Shown here piece after piece: positions 12,036 to 45,429 of a DNA stretch of 64,000 nucleotides. The translations under genes were made by a program, and so were the position numbers. Each line of letters opens with the position of its first letter. The first letter of the stretch is position 1. The notes under the pieces are model-generated. The model was not told the DNA's origin, did not search any database, and worked only from the letters and a program-made list of their open reading frames with translations. Source of the DNA: Dastarcus helophoroides (Eukaryota > Arthropoda > Insecta > Coleoptera > Bothrideridae); assembly GCA_028583605.1 (NCBI GenBank), contig CM053331.1, forward strand, positions 6,234,508 through 6,298,507. The letters are read 5' to 3'.

Positions 12036-12840
12036 TTTGACTTTTCTGACAGATTTTTTCAAAAATTTCGACCTTTTCTCAAAATTTGGACAATATGTCA
12101 ATTTGAAATATTCGAAATTTTTTATGAAAATTTGAGCTTTTTTGAAAATTGAATTTATTCAAAATTTCGACTTTTTAAAAAATGTTCCGATTTTTTTTAA
12201 TTTCCCATTTTTTAAACATTTCGAACTTTTACCATCAAAATTTCGATTTTTTTTCCAATTTTTTACCTTTAGAATTTGGCCTATTTTTGAAAATTTCGAC
12301 TTTTCCTAAAATGTTGACTGTTTTTTTGCAAATTCTATTGAATTATTTATTTTTGGAAGCTTCAAATTTCTTTCCAAATCTCAAACTTCTTTTTTAAAAA
12401 TTCCGACCTCTGTTCAAAGTTTTGACTTTTTCAAACTTTTGACGTTTCTTTGAATATTTTGACTTTTTTTCCTTAACAACTTTTTCTTAACATTTTGAGT
12501 TTTTCACGAGGTTTTTGTGTAAATTTGAAATTTTTTTTTTGGAAAATTTGGATTCTGTTGAAAAGTTAGTTTTTTTCAGAATTTTCACTTTTTTAAAAAT
12601 TTCCGTCTTCTGATTTTTCAAAATGCGAATTTTAAACATGATGAAGAAATTATATAGGATGAATTCGAGTTTAACTAAAACTGACATTTTAAAAAATAAC
12701 ATTTTTCAAGTTTAAACTGAAAAGTTTCAAATAAAGTCGAAATTTAGGGGAATCTTCGAGTTTAGAATCTAAACAGGAATTTTGAGAAAAAGAACGCAAA
12801 TTTCGTGAAGAGGTCTTCAATAAGTTTGTAATTCATGAAC
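12036..12840. repeat. Degenerate T-rich repeat block (complement polarity)
   Basis: Degenerate TTTCGACTTTTTCAAAATT words recur every 15-20 bp, turning to the opposite polarity near 12710. No gene is seen. Confidence 0.6.
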
Positions 12841-12843
12841 CAC

Positions 12844-12900
12844 AATATTATAGCTCACTGATCTCTGAGAATGCCTCGGAGACCAGTGAGCTGTAATGTT
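12844..12900 (+). ncRNA. Candidate hairpin RNA 1 of a tandem pair
   Basis: The arms 12844-12869 and 12875-12900 pair over 26 positions around the 5-nt loop AATGC. Written as plus-strand RNA, 22 pairs are Watson-Crick, three are U-G and one is an A-C mismatch. Every arm difference is a transition. The size is close to a miRNA precursor, though the loop is small. There is no evidence of expression; a young inverted duplication is the alternative. Confidence 0.4.
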
Positions 12901-12954
12901 AAGAGAGGAGAGCAAAGGTGGTAAATACTGCCACCTTTGCTCTTCTCTCCCAAC
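12898..12954 (+). ncRNA. Candidate hairpin RNA 2 of a tandem pair
   Basis: The stem runs from 12898-12923 to 12929-12954 around the loop AATAC. The core AGCAAAGGTGG pairs perfectly. There is one U-G, one G-U and two adjacent A-C mismatches, again transitions only. It begins where hairpin 1 ends and shares its last three bases, so the two stems compete slightly. Confidence 0.4.
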
Positions 12955-12959
12955 AGGCA

Positions 12960-13730
12960 TTTTTGTTTTACACTTGAGTTATTTATTTGCACTAAAATTA
13001 AATTATACATTTTCTGTTTGGTTTTTAATTTTTGGTCATCAAAAATATTGCGAATAGGACAAGGAAGATTTCAAATGAATTGTCGACTACAGAGACTTTC
13101 CAGTCTTCAAATATTGCAGATACCATTATGCAAGATTTTATGGACACAATTTGGTTGTTTATTGCCAATATGTTAAGAAAAATGTTTTAAATGAAGTATT
13201 GGCTATGGAAACCCTTTTTTTAGTTGCTGACAACATTGCAAATATGACAATTTTTATAAAAAGTGATCTATGCCAGGCTGTCCCGATTTTTCGATACAAA
13301 AGATGCTGACATTCTACAGAAACGGATTCAAAATCAGAATTTCTGATTTAGAAACCTAACTAGTATGCGGCCAGCTTTAAATAATAATTAAAATATTTGC
13401 CAATGGCCCACTATGCCACAATATTTGATGTATGAAGTTGCGGTATGCTTTCTAAAATTAAGTCTCTTCACAAATTCATCTGATTTTTTTTTATGTCCCT
13501 TGTAAAGTAAAAGAAGTAGATTATTGAAACACAATTTTACAACAAGATACGATGAATTTTGTTTGTGTATTTGAATATACAGGAATGCAAATTTACAATA
13601 ATATGACATGATTAAAGGTTAACTCTTTAAATATATTTTTTTTAGAAAAATCAAATGCTTAAAACTTATATAATTAGATATTACAGTTGTAGCCTTAAGA
13701 GTAAAAAGTAAAAAAAGGAAGCATGTCACT
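12960..13730. other. Downstream of Arp2, no gene seen
   Basis: This is AT-rich DNA with no recognised frame. The part nearest 13730 should be the Arp2 3' UTR on the minus strand. I could not point to a clear AATAAA signal. Confidence 0.4.
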
Positions 13731-34570
<20,840 letters not shown>

Positions 34571-34804
34571 GGTTTTAATGTATTCACTGTAAATTTTGTT
34601 TATATCATAAATGATTCATTCGTTTTTGTTATCTTTTAGCCACACCTTCCTCTTAGTTTTTCAATAGAATGATGACATTTTTTAAATAACCTCACCGGTG
34701 GATTGTTGACGTTTGTTTGTCTATGTCAAAAACGCGACTTGACGATTGACACATGTCACACGATGGGCTATGTTCCGCAATTTTTTTCTTTTGCACTGAT
34801 CTAA

Positions 34805-35348
34805 GGGTGCGCGTTGATTGAATCAACGCGGTGCGTCTACGCTTGACACTTTATCCCTTATATTTCTCTCCGAGATTAGTGTCAATTAAGACTAATTTAC
34901 ACACTTCAGAGTCTGTGAGTATAATTTACACGTCTGAGGGTCTCGGACATATACTTAATGCCGGCTCTTCACTCTCGCCGAGGGTCCTCGCCGAACGTTT
35001 CGCGAGACATTTGACAGGACAAATGTAACTGCGAGGGCTAATGTCTACCCTTTCGCTCGCACTCTCATTCTCACGTTCATTTCCTTTGACTCGACCCCAA
35101 AAACCGCCTCGACAAGGAGCACTTCCGATGCGAACGGAAACAAAGCGAGTCAGAACGAACGTAGCTTCCACATTCTCGATCTCGAGTTCCCTCGTATCGT
35201 CTTTGCGAGAGAGGAGCCGGCATAATAAGTATATGGTCTCGTATAACTTCTCTCGGGATAGTTGACACTTAGAGAGAACTGTAGCGTTGATTGAATTACT
35301 ATATTCAATCAACGACTGTACGAATTAGTGTCTAGTATAAACGCACCC
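34805..35348. mobile_element. PIF/Harbinger-type MITE upstream of Arp2
   Basis: Ends GGGTGCG and CGCACCC are flanked by TAA (34802-34804 and 35349-35351), a TWA duplication typical of PIF/Harbinger. Each end holds a palindrome (GCGTTGATTGAATCAACGC at 34811-34829; GTTGATTGAAT and ATTCAATCAAC at about 35286-35313). It lies 235 bp upstream of the Arp2 ATG, so it may form part of the promoter. There is no transposase. Confidence 0.75.
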
Positions 35349-35351
35349 TAA

Positions 35352-36180
35352 GGCTGGCATATGAGGGATTTTTTAATCAACTGATCATATAATTGACTTA
35401 CTACGGTAATAATGTTGTAACACCTAAGGAACTGATAATACTTTTAAATATCAGTCGGTTTTTATCTAATTTTTTTGCATGCATTACATTTTTGTTTGAT
35501 AATTTTGTCGGAACATAGAAGAACCTTACATAGAAGATCCTTCTATGGTACGATAAATCAAATTGGAAAAAATTGAATACATGCTTAGAAATGAATTAAA
35601 AATCAAGAGTCGACGATACTTATAAGTGGCGTTCAATATTAATTTAGTACTGTTAATACTGCTAGGGTCAAAACTACATCAAAAACATTCTCTCGTTTGA
35701 TTAACGTAGTTTATAAATTAGACAACGTCGCAATGAAATGAAAGAAAGCATAATATCTATGACCGAATAATGTCATCATCAAAATTATTCACTTACAATA
35801 CAGAGACCAATAAAGTAATATTTCATGGAAAAAATAAAAGAGTTTTTTAAAAAAACTTTCGAGAATAGGCTACAGTTCGTTGAATTGGCAAATTAGTTAA
35901 CGGGCAATCCTGAAAATTTTGACACATAACCTTAAAATGAAAGTAAATATTCTATGGAGAGTGGCCGAGTTGTTTATCTAGCAACGACGTTGCCATATCT
36001 AATAAACTGTGGTAATAGTACTGTAAAAAATAAAATTTTGATATTTATTCGCTAATTACATCTACAACATACCCTAAATTTGTACTTCCAAGTATCTAAA
36101 ATATTCTATATTTCATTGTCCATCGTTATTTTTCCTTCTACTAAAAACTGAACGGTACTTTTCGTAAAATATGATAAAAC
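35352..36180. other. Intergenic, no gene seen
   Basis: Complex AT-rich sequence with no frame or repeat I recognise. Confidence 0.4.
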
Positions 36181-36189
36181 TTCTGGTTT

Positions 36190-39100
36190 TCCATAGGGTT
36201 AAAAGCGTGAAATTTTGAATGAAAACCTCGACTTTTTTAAAATATCAATTTTTCTAATAGAAATTTTAATTATTTTGGGGAGAATTCGACTTTCAAAATG
36301 TTGACTTTTTTTCTAAACTTTGTCGATTTTTCGCAAATTTGAAGTTTTTCGAAAATTTTTAATGTTTTCGAAAATATCAGCTTAAAAATTTCGATTTGCT
36401 TAAATACACGGACTTTTTTGAAAATTTCGATTTTTTTCAAAAGTTTGACTTTTATCAAAATAATGACTTTTTCTCAAAAAATTATACTTTTTTGTAATTT
36501 TGTTTTGAAGTATTTCGAAGTTTTCGAAAATTTCAATTTTTTTTTTGGAAATTTTGACATTTTTGAAATTAAGCAAAAACAAAATTGAGACCCTTTCAAA
36601 ATTTTGGCCTTTTTGAAAATTAGGAACACAAATTTTACATTTTTTCAAAATTTCGGCTTTTTTTTTGAATTTCTGACTGAAAAATTGTATCATTTTTTAA
36701 AAATTACGATTTTTTCATAAATGTTGACTTTTTTTAAATAAAATTTTGATTTTATTTCGTAATTTTTACTTGCCTTGAAATTTCGACTTTTTGCAAATCT
36801 GCTTTTCCTAAACTTTGTCGATTTTTCGCAAATTTGAAGTTTTCCGAAAATTTCTACTGGTTTTGAAAATATCAGCTTAAAAATTTCGATTTATTTTAAA
36901 AACGTGGGCTTTTTTAAAAATTTTGATTTTTTTCAAAATTTAGGCGTTTTAAAAATTTTGAAATATTTTCAAAATTTTGATTTTTGTTATTTTCGATTTT
37001 GTTTGAAAAATGTTACCTTTTTTGAACATTTATGCTTTCAGAAAATTTTGACTTTTTTAAAAAATTCAAATTTTTGAAAACTGTTATTTTTTGGAAATTT
37101 TTAATTTTTTGGAAATTTCAATCTTTTTCACAATTTCGGCTTTCTCTTGAAATTTTAGATAGCTTTTAGATAGTTACAAAATTTTTAAAAATTTCAATTT
37201 TTTGAAAATACCAATTTTTTGAAAATTTCAATTTTTTAAAAAATTAAAATTTTTGAAAATGTCGTTTTTTAAAAATTTTGATTTTTTGAAAATTTTAATT
37301 TTTGAAAAATTTAAATTTTTTGAAGATTTCAATTTTTTGAAAATTTAAATTTTTTGTAAATTAAATTTTTTGAAAATTTCAATATTTTGAAAATTTTTAT
37401 TTTTTGAAAATTTTAATTTTTTAAAAAATTCAAATTTTTGAAAATTGTAATTTTTTGAAAATTTTGATTTTTTTGAAAATTTCAGTTTTTTTTAAATTAA
37501 ATTTTTTGAAAATTTTAATTTTTTAAAAATTTTAATTTTTTAAAAATTTTAATTTTTTAAAAATTTTAATTTTTAAAAATTTCAATTTTTTGAAAATTCC
37601 AATTTTTTAAGAAATTCAAAATTTAGAAAATTGTTTTTTTTTTTGAAAATTTCAATTTTTTAAAAAATTCAAATTTTTGAAAATTGTTATTTTTTGAAAA
37701 TTTTGATTTTTTGAAAATTTCATTTTTTTTTAAATTAAATTTTTTGAAAATTCAATTTTTTTAAAAATGTTAATTTTTTAAGTTTTAATTTTTTGAAAAT
37801 TTAAACTTTTTGAAAATTTAAATTTTTTGAACATTTTAATTTTTTAAAAAATTCAAATTTTTGAAAATTGTTATTTTTTAAAATTTTGATTTTTTTGAAA
37901 ATTTTAATCTTTTTTACAATTTCAGCTTTCTCTAGAAATTTTGATCTTTTGGATAATTAGACCATTTTTAAAAATTTCAAGTTTTTGAAAATTTCAATTT
38001 CTTGGAAATTCCAATTTTTTGAAAATTTCAATTTTTTGAAAATTTTAATTTTTTGAAAATTTCAATTTTTTGAAAATTTTAACTTTTTGGAAATTTCAAT
38101 TTTTTGGAAATTTCAATTTTTTAAAAATTTCAATTTTTATAAAATTCAAAATTTTGAAAATTGTTATTTTTTGAAAATTTCAATTTTTTAAAAAATTCAA
38201 ATTTTTAAAAATTGTTATTTTTTGAAAATTTTGATTTTTTTGAAAATTTCAATTTTTGGAAAATTTAAAATTTATGAAAACTCCAATTTTTTGAAAATTT
38301 CAATTTTTTTTAATTTTATTTTTCAAGAATTTTAATTTTGTGAAAATTTTAATTTTTTGAAAATTTAAACTGAAAATTTAAATTTTTTGAACATTTTAAT
38401 TTTTTTAAAAATTCAAATTTTTGAAAATTATTTTTTGAAAATTTTGATTTTTTAGAAAATTTCAATCTTTTTTACAATTTCAGCTTCCTCTACAAATTTT
38501 GATCTTTTGGATAATTAGAATATTTTTAAAAATTTCAAGTTTTTGAAAATTTTAATTTTTTGGAAATTCCATTTTTTTGAAAATTTCAATTTTTTGAAAA
38601 TTTTAATATTTTGAAAATTTCAGTTTTTTGAAAATTTCAAATTTTTCAAAATTTCAACTTTTTTTGAATTTTTCGACTTCTCGAAAAATAAATTCTCATT
38701 TTCTTAAAATATTTTTGTTTCAGCTGCATTTTATGATTAAAATGTTTTTTGGAATGTTTATAAAATGAATTTTGAGTTTGTTTTCAAAAGTTCTACTCTT
38801 TTTCCCAAAAGTTCAATTTGAGTTTTCGTATTTTCTTTTAATTTGGAGTTTTTAATACGAAATTTTGAGAAAAGATCCAACTTTAGAGGAAGGAATCAAA
38901 AAAAGCCCAATCTCGCAGTCAGTTTATACTTGACCAAAACCAAATTGAACATTAATAAAAAAATAAAATTCAGAAAATAATTTGATATTTGAAAATTTAG
39001 TTTTCTTTATATGTGGATTTAAACTGGGTCTAAAATGATTTTTTTTTAAATATTTGTCAACATTTCGACTTTAAAATAAATATTTTGACTTTTTTTGGTC

Positions 39101-39230
39101 GTTTTCGAATTTAAATCAAATTTCGAATAATGGCAATATGAAAAATAAATACTGTTTGAAAGTATACAAATGGAAGCAAAATTAAGCGAAGGTTGAAATT
39201 TGAAAAAATGCATTTGCTGTTTTTTTCCTA
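36190..39230. repeat. T-rich degenerate repeat with a 17-bp array
   Basis: The flanks use TTTCGACTTTTT words. From about 37140 to 38690 the sequence becomes a near-pure array of TGAAAATTTCAATTTTT (about 17 bp) with almost no other G or C. Open frames here are by-products of the repeat. Confidence 0.75.
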
Positions 39231-39239
39231 TCAGTTTCC

Positions 39240-40880
39240 CTATTAATAAAAGTTACGAACCGTCACGGGAAAATTTCTGCTCTTTAAGTATTTAAAACCT
39301 CATCTGACAACGCCGCTCGTGAGCTTATGTCACAACAGGTAAACAGTCTCTAACATAATAATAAATACTGAACGCACCCAAAAATTGTTGTGACAGTGAC
39401 AAGTCAAAATTTTCGAACAATTAAAAAACTTCATTATCAGATTCTAAAATTTAAGTATTTGTATTTAAATACAAGTTTGCTATTCAAATATAAGCGGAAT
39501 TATATGTGACGTTAAAATTCGGAAACCACCCCGTGTAGAATTCAAAATTTTATAATCATATGGTGAACCACAGAAGATTGTGTTCGTTAATTTGTTGAAG
39601 TCTGGCAGTTTTGGTTTCACGCTTTAAAATCAAAAGCCGCATAAATAAATTATGTATTTTGCGTTTAATATGTCGTAAGCTGCGTGTATTTTCTAAAACT
39701 GCAATCGAGGGTAAAATCAATAGTGAGGTTTGGCGCCAGAATTCGAATTCGGTCGACGAATATGGGGCGCACAAGAACACAACAACCTGCGCAGAGGCCA
39801 ATATGTCAGGTTAACAGTAATTTAGTTCAATGATTGTTCCCGTGTTGTTGAGTTGGGTTTGATGTTGTGTAAAAATGTGGTTGTTAAACAACTTATGGAC
39901 TCGCAACAGTAGGATATTCCACACTACGAACCATGATCGAGTCATCTGAAGAGTAAGTGACGTTTTTCAATGTTGCGTTTACACCCCTTTTTGGGGATGT
40001 TTTGTCGGCCATCATTTCGTCCTATTAGACGAATTTCCACGGAATCGTTGGTAATTGCCGCTTAATTGCGCTAATGGCTCGGTTTGCTTAAGTTTCTAAA
40101 TTAAATGTGTTTGTTCTATATTTCGTATGATGTCATAATGATATATTTGATCATTCACGTAAAGTAATCAATGGTTCCATTCATTGATACTTGCATGAAT
40201 GTACATTTACTATGATTCGATGCGTGGTCCTTAATTTTAAGGTTTCCGGGAAGAATAAGGGTATTTTTATGTAATTGGGGAGATATAATAAGGGTCAATA
40301 TTAGGTTTAAAGTATGAGTAGGCTTTGGCTAGTTGACATTTCTATTTCCTCTTCCTTTCTATACAATTTTGGTTCTGGTCTCATCAGCACCTGAATTATT
40401 TGTATTTATTTGAAGGATTACGTTTACGTTTTACAGTTCACACTTAATAGCATTTCGTTTATCTACTTTGGAGTATAATTTTTCTATTATTTATCAAATT
40501 GTTTATTTATGGTGACAATAAAAAAGAATTAAAATGGCATTTGTTTAAAAGCAAAGGTGCTTACGATCTAATGGAAAAGACGTGTAGAGTTTACGTATCA
40601 CTGTGTCAAGGGATTACATTAACTACCCATTTATTACCGTTTAGATAAACTTGTTTAGGTTCGTTTCCGGTAGGAACGGAAGTGAAAGTTAACTCAAAGG
40701 CTCCCTACCAGGATCTTTTCAATTTTTATTGAAATATATGGGCGCTAACCCAGGTGGTTCTCATTTGTCAATTTCCTACTTATTATTTGCTTTTTATTAA
40801 AGTAGTGTGGTCAAATTTTATTTTGTTAAATATGACAAATACGCCACTTTTCGAATCAAATCTCAACCGGAGCAAATGAC
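39240..40880. other. Complex-sequence island, possible promoter of a plus-strand gene
   Basis: This is one of the few non-repetitive stretches right of Arp2. An ATG in good context at 39933 is followed by six codons (MIESSE) and a strong donor GA|GTAAGTG at 39952/39953. I found no downstream exon in the right phase, so this is only a possibility. Confidence 0.2.
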
Positions 40881-41989
40881 TAAAAAAAACTTCGAGTTTT
40901 CAAGTGTCGAATTTAGGGAAGAAATTTTGTTTAAACGTGAAAATTTCCAGTTGAAACAAAAATGTTGAGAAAAAATCAAAATTTTAAGTTTTTTAATCTT
41001 TCTTTGTTTCAGCCGACAAGATTTGTATTTCAAAATTTCGAGAGAAAGACGAAATCTTGGGAAAATGGGAATTTACAAAATTTTGAAATGTGTTAGATAA
41101 TCGAATATGGAAAGTCAAAATTTCGAGAAATCGATATTTTCGCAAAGAAATCCAAATTTAGAAAAAGTGGAAAATTTGAAACGTCGAAATTTCCAAATCG
41201 TTAAAATTACGAAGACTCTTGATTTTGAAAGGATTGAAATGTTCAGAGTCGACATTTTAAAAAAAAGTCTAATTTTTTAAAAATGTAGAATTTTGCCGAA
41301 GAAATCCAATTTCTATATACAAAATCGAAAGTTCCAGAAGAAGTCAAAATTTTCAGGAAAAGTCAAAATTTCGAGTTGACATTTTGAAAAAACTCGAAAG
41401 TTTCAAAAATAGAATTTAAAAAAAAGTCGAAATTTATTAAAATCAAGAGTTTTCAGAAAAAACTCGACATCCAGAAAAAGGTAGAATTTTACAAAAAGTC
41501 TAAATTTCGAGGAAGAGTCAAAAACAAAATTTTGAAAGTAATTTTTGAATTGAGTGAAAATTTGAAAATTTCGAAATTTAAAATAAATTTTAAAATCGCC
41601 AATAGTTTTCCAAAAATATCGATGTTTTCTGGAAGTCGAATTCTTCAAAAAAGTAGAATTTCTAAAAATTCCACGTTTTTAAAAAAGTCGAAATTATAGA
41701 ATGGAAATGTTCTAAAAAAAAAGTAAAATTCTGAAAGTTTCGAAATTTTCAAAAATCAGTCGAAATTTAAAAAAAATAAAATATTCGAAGTATTGAAAAG
41801 TACTCAAAAATTTTAAAAATGCTTAATTTTGAAAGAAGGCCTCTAAAAATTTTAATTTAAAAAAAATACACAATTTTCAAGAGTCAAAATGTCTCAAAAA
41901 ATTAAATTTTTAAAATAATTCCAAGATTTTGAAAAATTTTTCAAAAATTTCACATTTTCGGAAGTCAAAATTTTGGAAAGTAGGTGACT

Positions 41990-44900
41990 TTTCAAAAAAG
42001 TTTTAACTTTAAAAAAAAGGCAAAAATTCGAAAAAAAGTCGAAATTTTGAAAAATGTCAAAATTGTCTCAAAAATGCAAAAATTTGAAATCTTCCAAAAA
42101 TTTTTCTTCCAAAACATTTTCGAATAAAATTAGAAAATTTATAATCTTTCAAAAACTCAAAAATTAAAAAAAAATTCGAAAAAGTCAAAATGTCGAAAAA
42201 TAGATGAAAATTCAAAAATCGTAAAACGTAAAAAGGTGAAAATTTAAAAAAGTCGACATTTTAAAGTGAAAATTATGAAAAATGTCAATACTTTCTTAAA
42301 AAGTTGAAATTTGAAAAATCTGTGTTAAAAAACTAAATTTTCAAGATTTTGAAAAATTTTCCAAAAATTTTATATTTTTGGAAGTCAAAATTTTGGAAAA
42401 TAGATGACTTTTCAAAAATGCTTTAACTTTAAGAAAAGGCAAAAATTCGAAAAAGATAAAAAAAAGTCGAAATTTTAAAGTCAAAATTTTGAAAAATATC
42501 AAAATTCTCTTAAAAACGGAAAAATCTAAAATCTTTCAAAAAATTTTCTTCCAAAACATTTTCGAATAAAATTAGAAAATTTGTAATCTTTCAAAAACTC
42601 AGAAATTAAAAAATTTTTTTTCGAAAATGTCAAAATGTCGAAAAATAGATGAAATTTCAAAAAACGTAAAACGTAAAAAGGCAAAAATTTGAAAAAAGTC
42701 GAACTTTTAAAGTGAAAATTATGAAAAATGTCAATATTTTTTTAAAAAGTTGAAAATTGAAAAATCTGTCTTAAAAAACTAAATTTTCAAAATAATTTCA
42801 AGATTTTGAAAAATTTTCCAAAAATTTTAAATTTTTGGAAGTCAAAATTTGGGAAAGTAGATGACTTTTCAAAAAAGTTTTAACTTTAAAAAAGGGAAAA
42901 ATTCGAAAAAAGTTGGAAAAAAGTCGATCGTAAGATTTTAAAAAACTTTCCAAAAATTTTAGATTTTTGGAAGTCAAAATTTTGGAAAATAGATGACTTT
43001 TCAAAAATGCTTTAACTTTAAGAAAAGGCAAAAATTCGAAAAAAAGTCAACATTTTAAAGTCAAAATTTTGAAAAATGTCAAATTTCTCTCAAAGATGCA
43101 AAAATCTAATATCTTCCAAAAAAACCTTTCTTCCAAACCATTTTCGAATAAAATTAGAAAATTTTTAATTTTTCAAAAACTGAAAAATTAAAAAAAATTT
43201 TGAAAAAGTCAAAATGTCGAAAAATAGATGAAATTTCAAAAAACGTAAAACGTAAAAAGTTGAAAATTTAAAAAAGTCGAAATTTTAAAGTGAAAATTAT
43301 GAAAAATGTCAATATTTTCTTAAAAAGTTTAAAAAATGTGTCAAACTAAATTTTCAAAGTAATTCCAAGATTTTCAAAAAAAAAGCAAAAATTTGAAAAA
43401 AAAAAATCGAAATTTTAAAAAAAATTTTCTTCCAAAACATTTTCGAATAAAATTAGAAAATTTATAATCTTTCAAAAACTCAAAAATTAAAAAAAACTTT
43501 TCGAAAAAGTCAAAATGTCGAAAAGTGGATGAAATTTCAAAAAACGTAAAACGTAAAAAGGTGAAAATTTGAAAAAAGTCGAAATTTTGAAGTAAAAATT
43601 ATGAAAAATGTCAATATTTTTCATAAGAAGTTGAATTTTGAAAAATCTGTCTTAAAAAACTAAGTTTTCAAAATAATTTCAAGATCTTAAAAAATTTTCC
43701 AAAAATTGTACATTTTTGGAAGTCAAAATTTTGGAAAGTAGATGACTTTTCAAAAAAGTTTTAACTTTAAAAAAAGGCAAAAAATTCAAAAAAAAATTAA
43801 AAAAAAGTCGAAATTTTAGTCAGAATTTTGAAAAATGTCAAAATTCTCTCAAAAATCTAAAATCTTCCAAAAATTTTTCTCCCAAAACATTTTCGAATAA
43901 AATTAGAAAGTTTATAATCTTTTAAAAACTTAAAAATTAAAAAAATGTCAAAATATCGAAAAATAGATGAAAGTTCAAAAAACGCAAAACGTAAAAAGTT
44001 GCAAATTCGAAAAAAGTCGAACTTTTAAAGTGAAAATTATGAAAACTGTCAATATTTTCTTAAAAAGTTGAAATTTGAAAAATCTCTTTTAAAAAACTAA
44101 ATTTTCAAAATAATTTCAAGATTTTGAAAAATTTTCCAAAAATTTTACATTTTAGGAAGTCAAAATTTTGGAAATAGATGACTTTTCAAAAAAGTTTTAA
44201 CTTTAAAAAAAGGCATAAATTAAAAAAAAAAGTTAAAAAAAGGCGAAATTTTAAAATCAACATTTTGAAAAATTGGTCTTAAAAAAACTAAGATTTCAAA
44301 ATAATTTTAAGATTTTGAAACATTTTTCAAAAATTTTACATTTTTGGAAGTCGAAATTTTGAAAAGTAGATGACTTTTCAAAAAAGTTTTAAAAAAAGAC
44401 AAAAATCGAAAAAAGGTTGAAAAAAAGTCGAAATTTTAAAGTCAAAATTTTGAAAAATGTCAAAATTCTCTCAAAAATGCAAAAATCTAAAATCTTCCAA
44501 AAAATTTTCTTCCCAAACATTTTTAAATAAAATTAGAAATTGTATAATCTTTCAAAAACTCAAAAACTAAAAAAAATATTTTCGAAAAACTCAATGTCGA
44601 AAAATAGATGAAATTTCAAAAAACGTAAAACGTAAAAAGGTGAAAATTTGAGAAAAGTCGAAATTTTAAAGTGAAAATTATGAAAAATGTCAATATTTTT
44701 CATAAAAAGTTGAAATTTGAAAAATCTGTCTTAAAAAAGTAAATTTTCGAAATAATTTTAAGAATTTGACTTTTCAAAAAACTTTTAATTTTAAAAAAGG
44801 TAAAAATTCGAAAAAAAGTTGAAAAAAAAATCGAAAATTTAAAGTCAAAATTTTGAAAAATGTCAAAATTCTCTTAAAAATGCAACAATCTAAGGTCTTC

Positions 44901-45330
44901 CAAAAAATTTTCTTCCAAAACATTTTTAAATAAAATTAGAAATTTTGTAATCTTTGAAAAACTCAAAAATTAAAAAAAAAATTTCGAAAAAGTCAAAATG
45001 TCGAAAAATAGATGAAATTTCAAAAAACGTAAAACGTAAAAACTTGAAAATTTAAAGTCAAAATTTTGAAAAATGTCAAAATTCTCTCAAAAGATGCAAA
45101 AATCTAAAATCTTCCAAAAAATTTTTTTCCAAAACATTTTCGAATAAAATTAGAAAATTTGTAATCTTTCTAAAACTCTAACATAAAAAAAATATGTGAA
45201 ATTTCAAAAAACGTAAAACGTAAAAACTTGAAAATTTGAAAAAAGTCGAAATTTTAAAGTGAAAATTATGAAAAATGCCAATATTTTCTTAAAAGTTGAA
45301 ATTTAAAAAATCCACGTTCTCAGTAAAAGT
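41990..45330. repeat. About 440-bp tandem satellite, eight degenerate copies
   Basis: The landmark CGTAAAACGTAAAAA occurs near 42220, 42665, 43241, 43543, 43983, 44622, 45026 and 45211. A second landmark, TTGGAAGTCAAAATTTTGG, recurs in step. Spacings of 184-640 bp show indels around a nominal 440 bp. The unit is built from A-rich GTCGAAATTTT words; the same words run less regularly from 40900. Confidence 0.75.
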
Positions 45331-45429
45331 CAAAAATTTGAAGTAAAATCGTAATTTTTTGAATCGAAATATTGAAAAATAGTCAGGATTTTAAAAAAAG
45401 GCGAATTTTAAAAAATTTTCAACATTTTA

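Noticed and set aside
36270..44000. Many small frames rich in F, K, I and S in the AT-rich blocks
   Set aside because: They reflect the GTCGAAATTTT word composition, with no conserved motif or splice structure.
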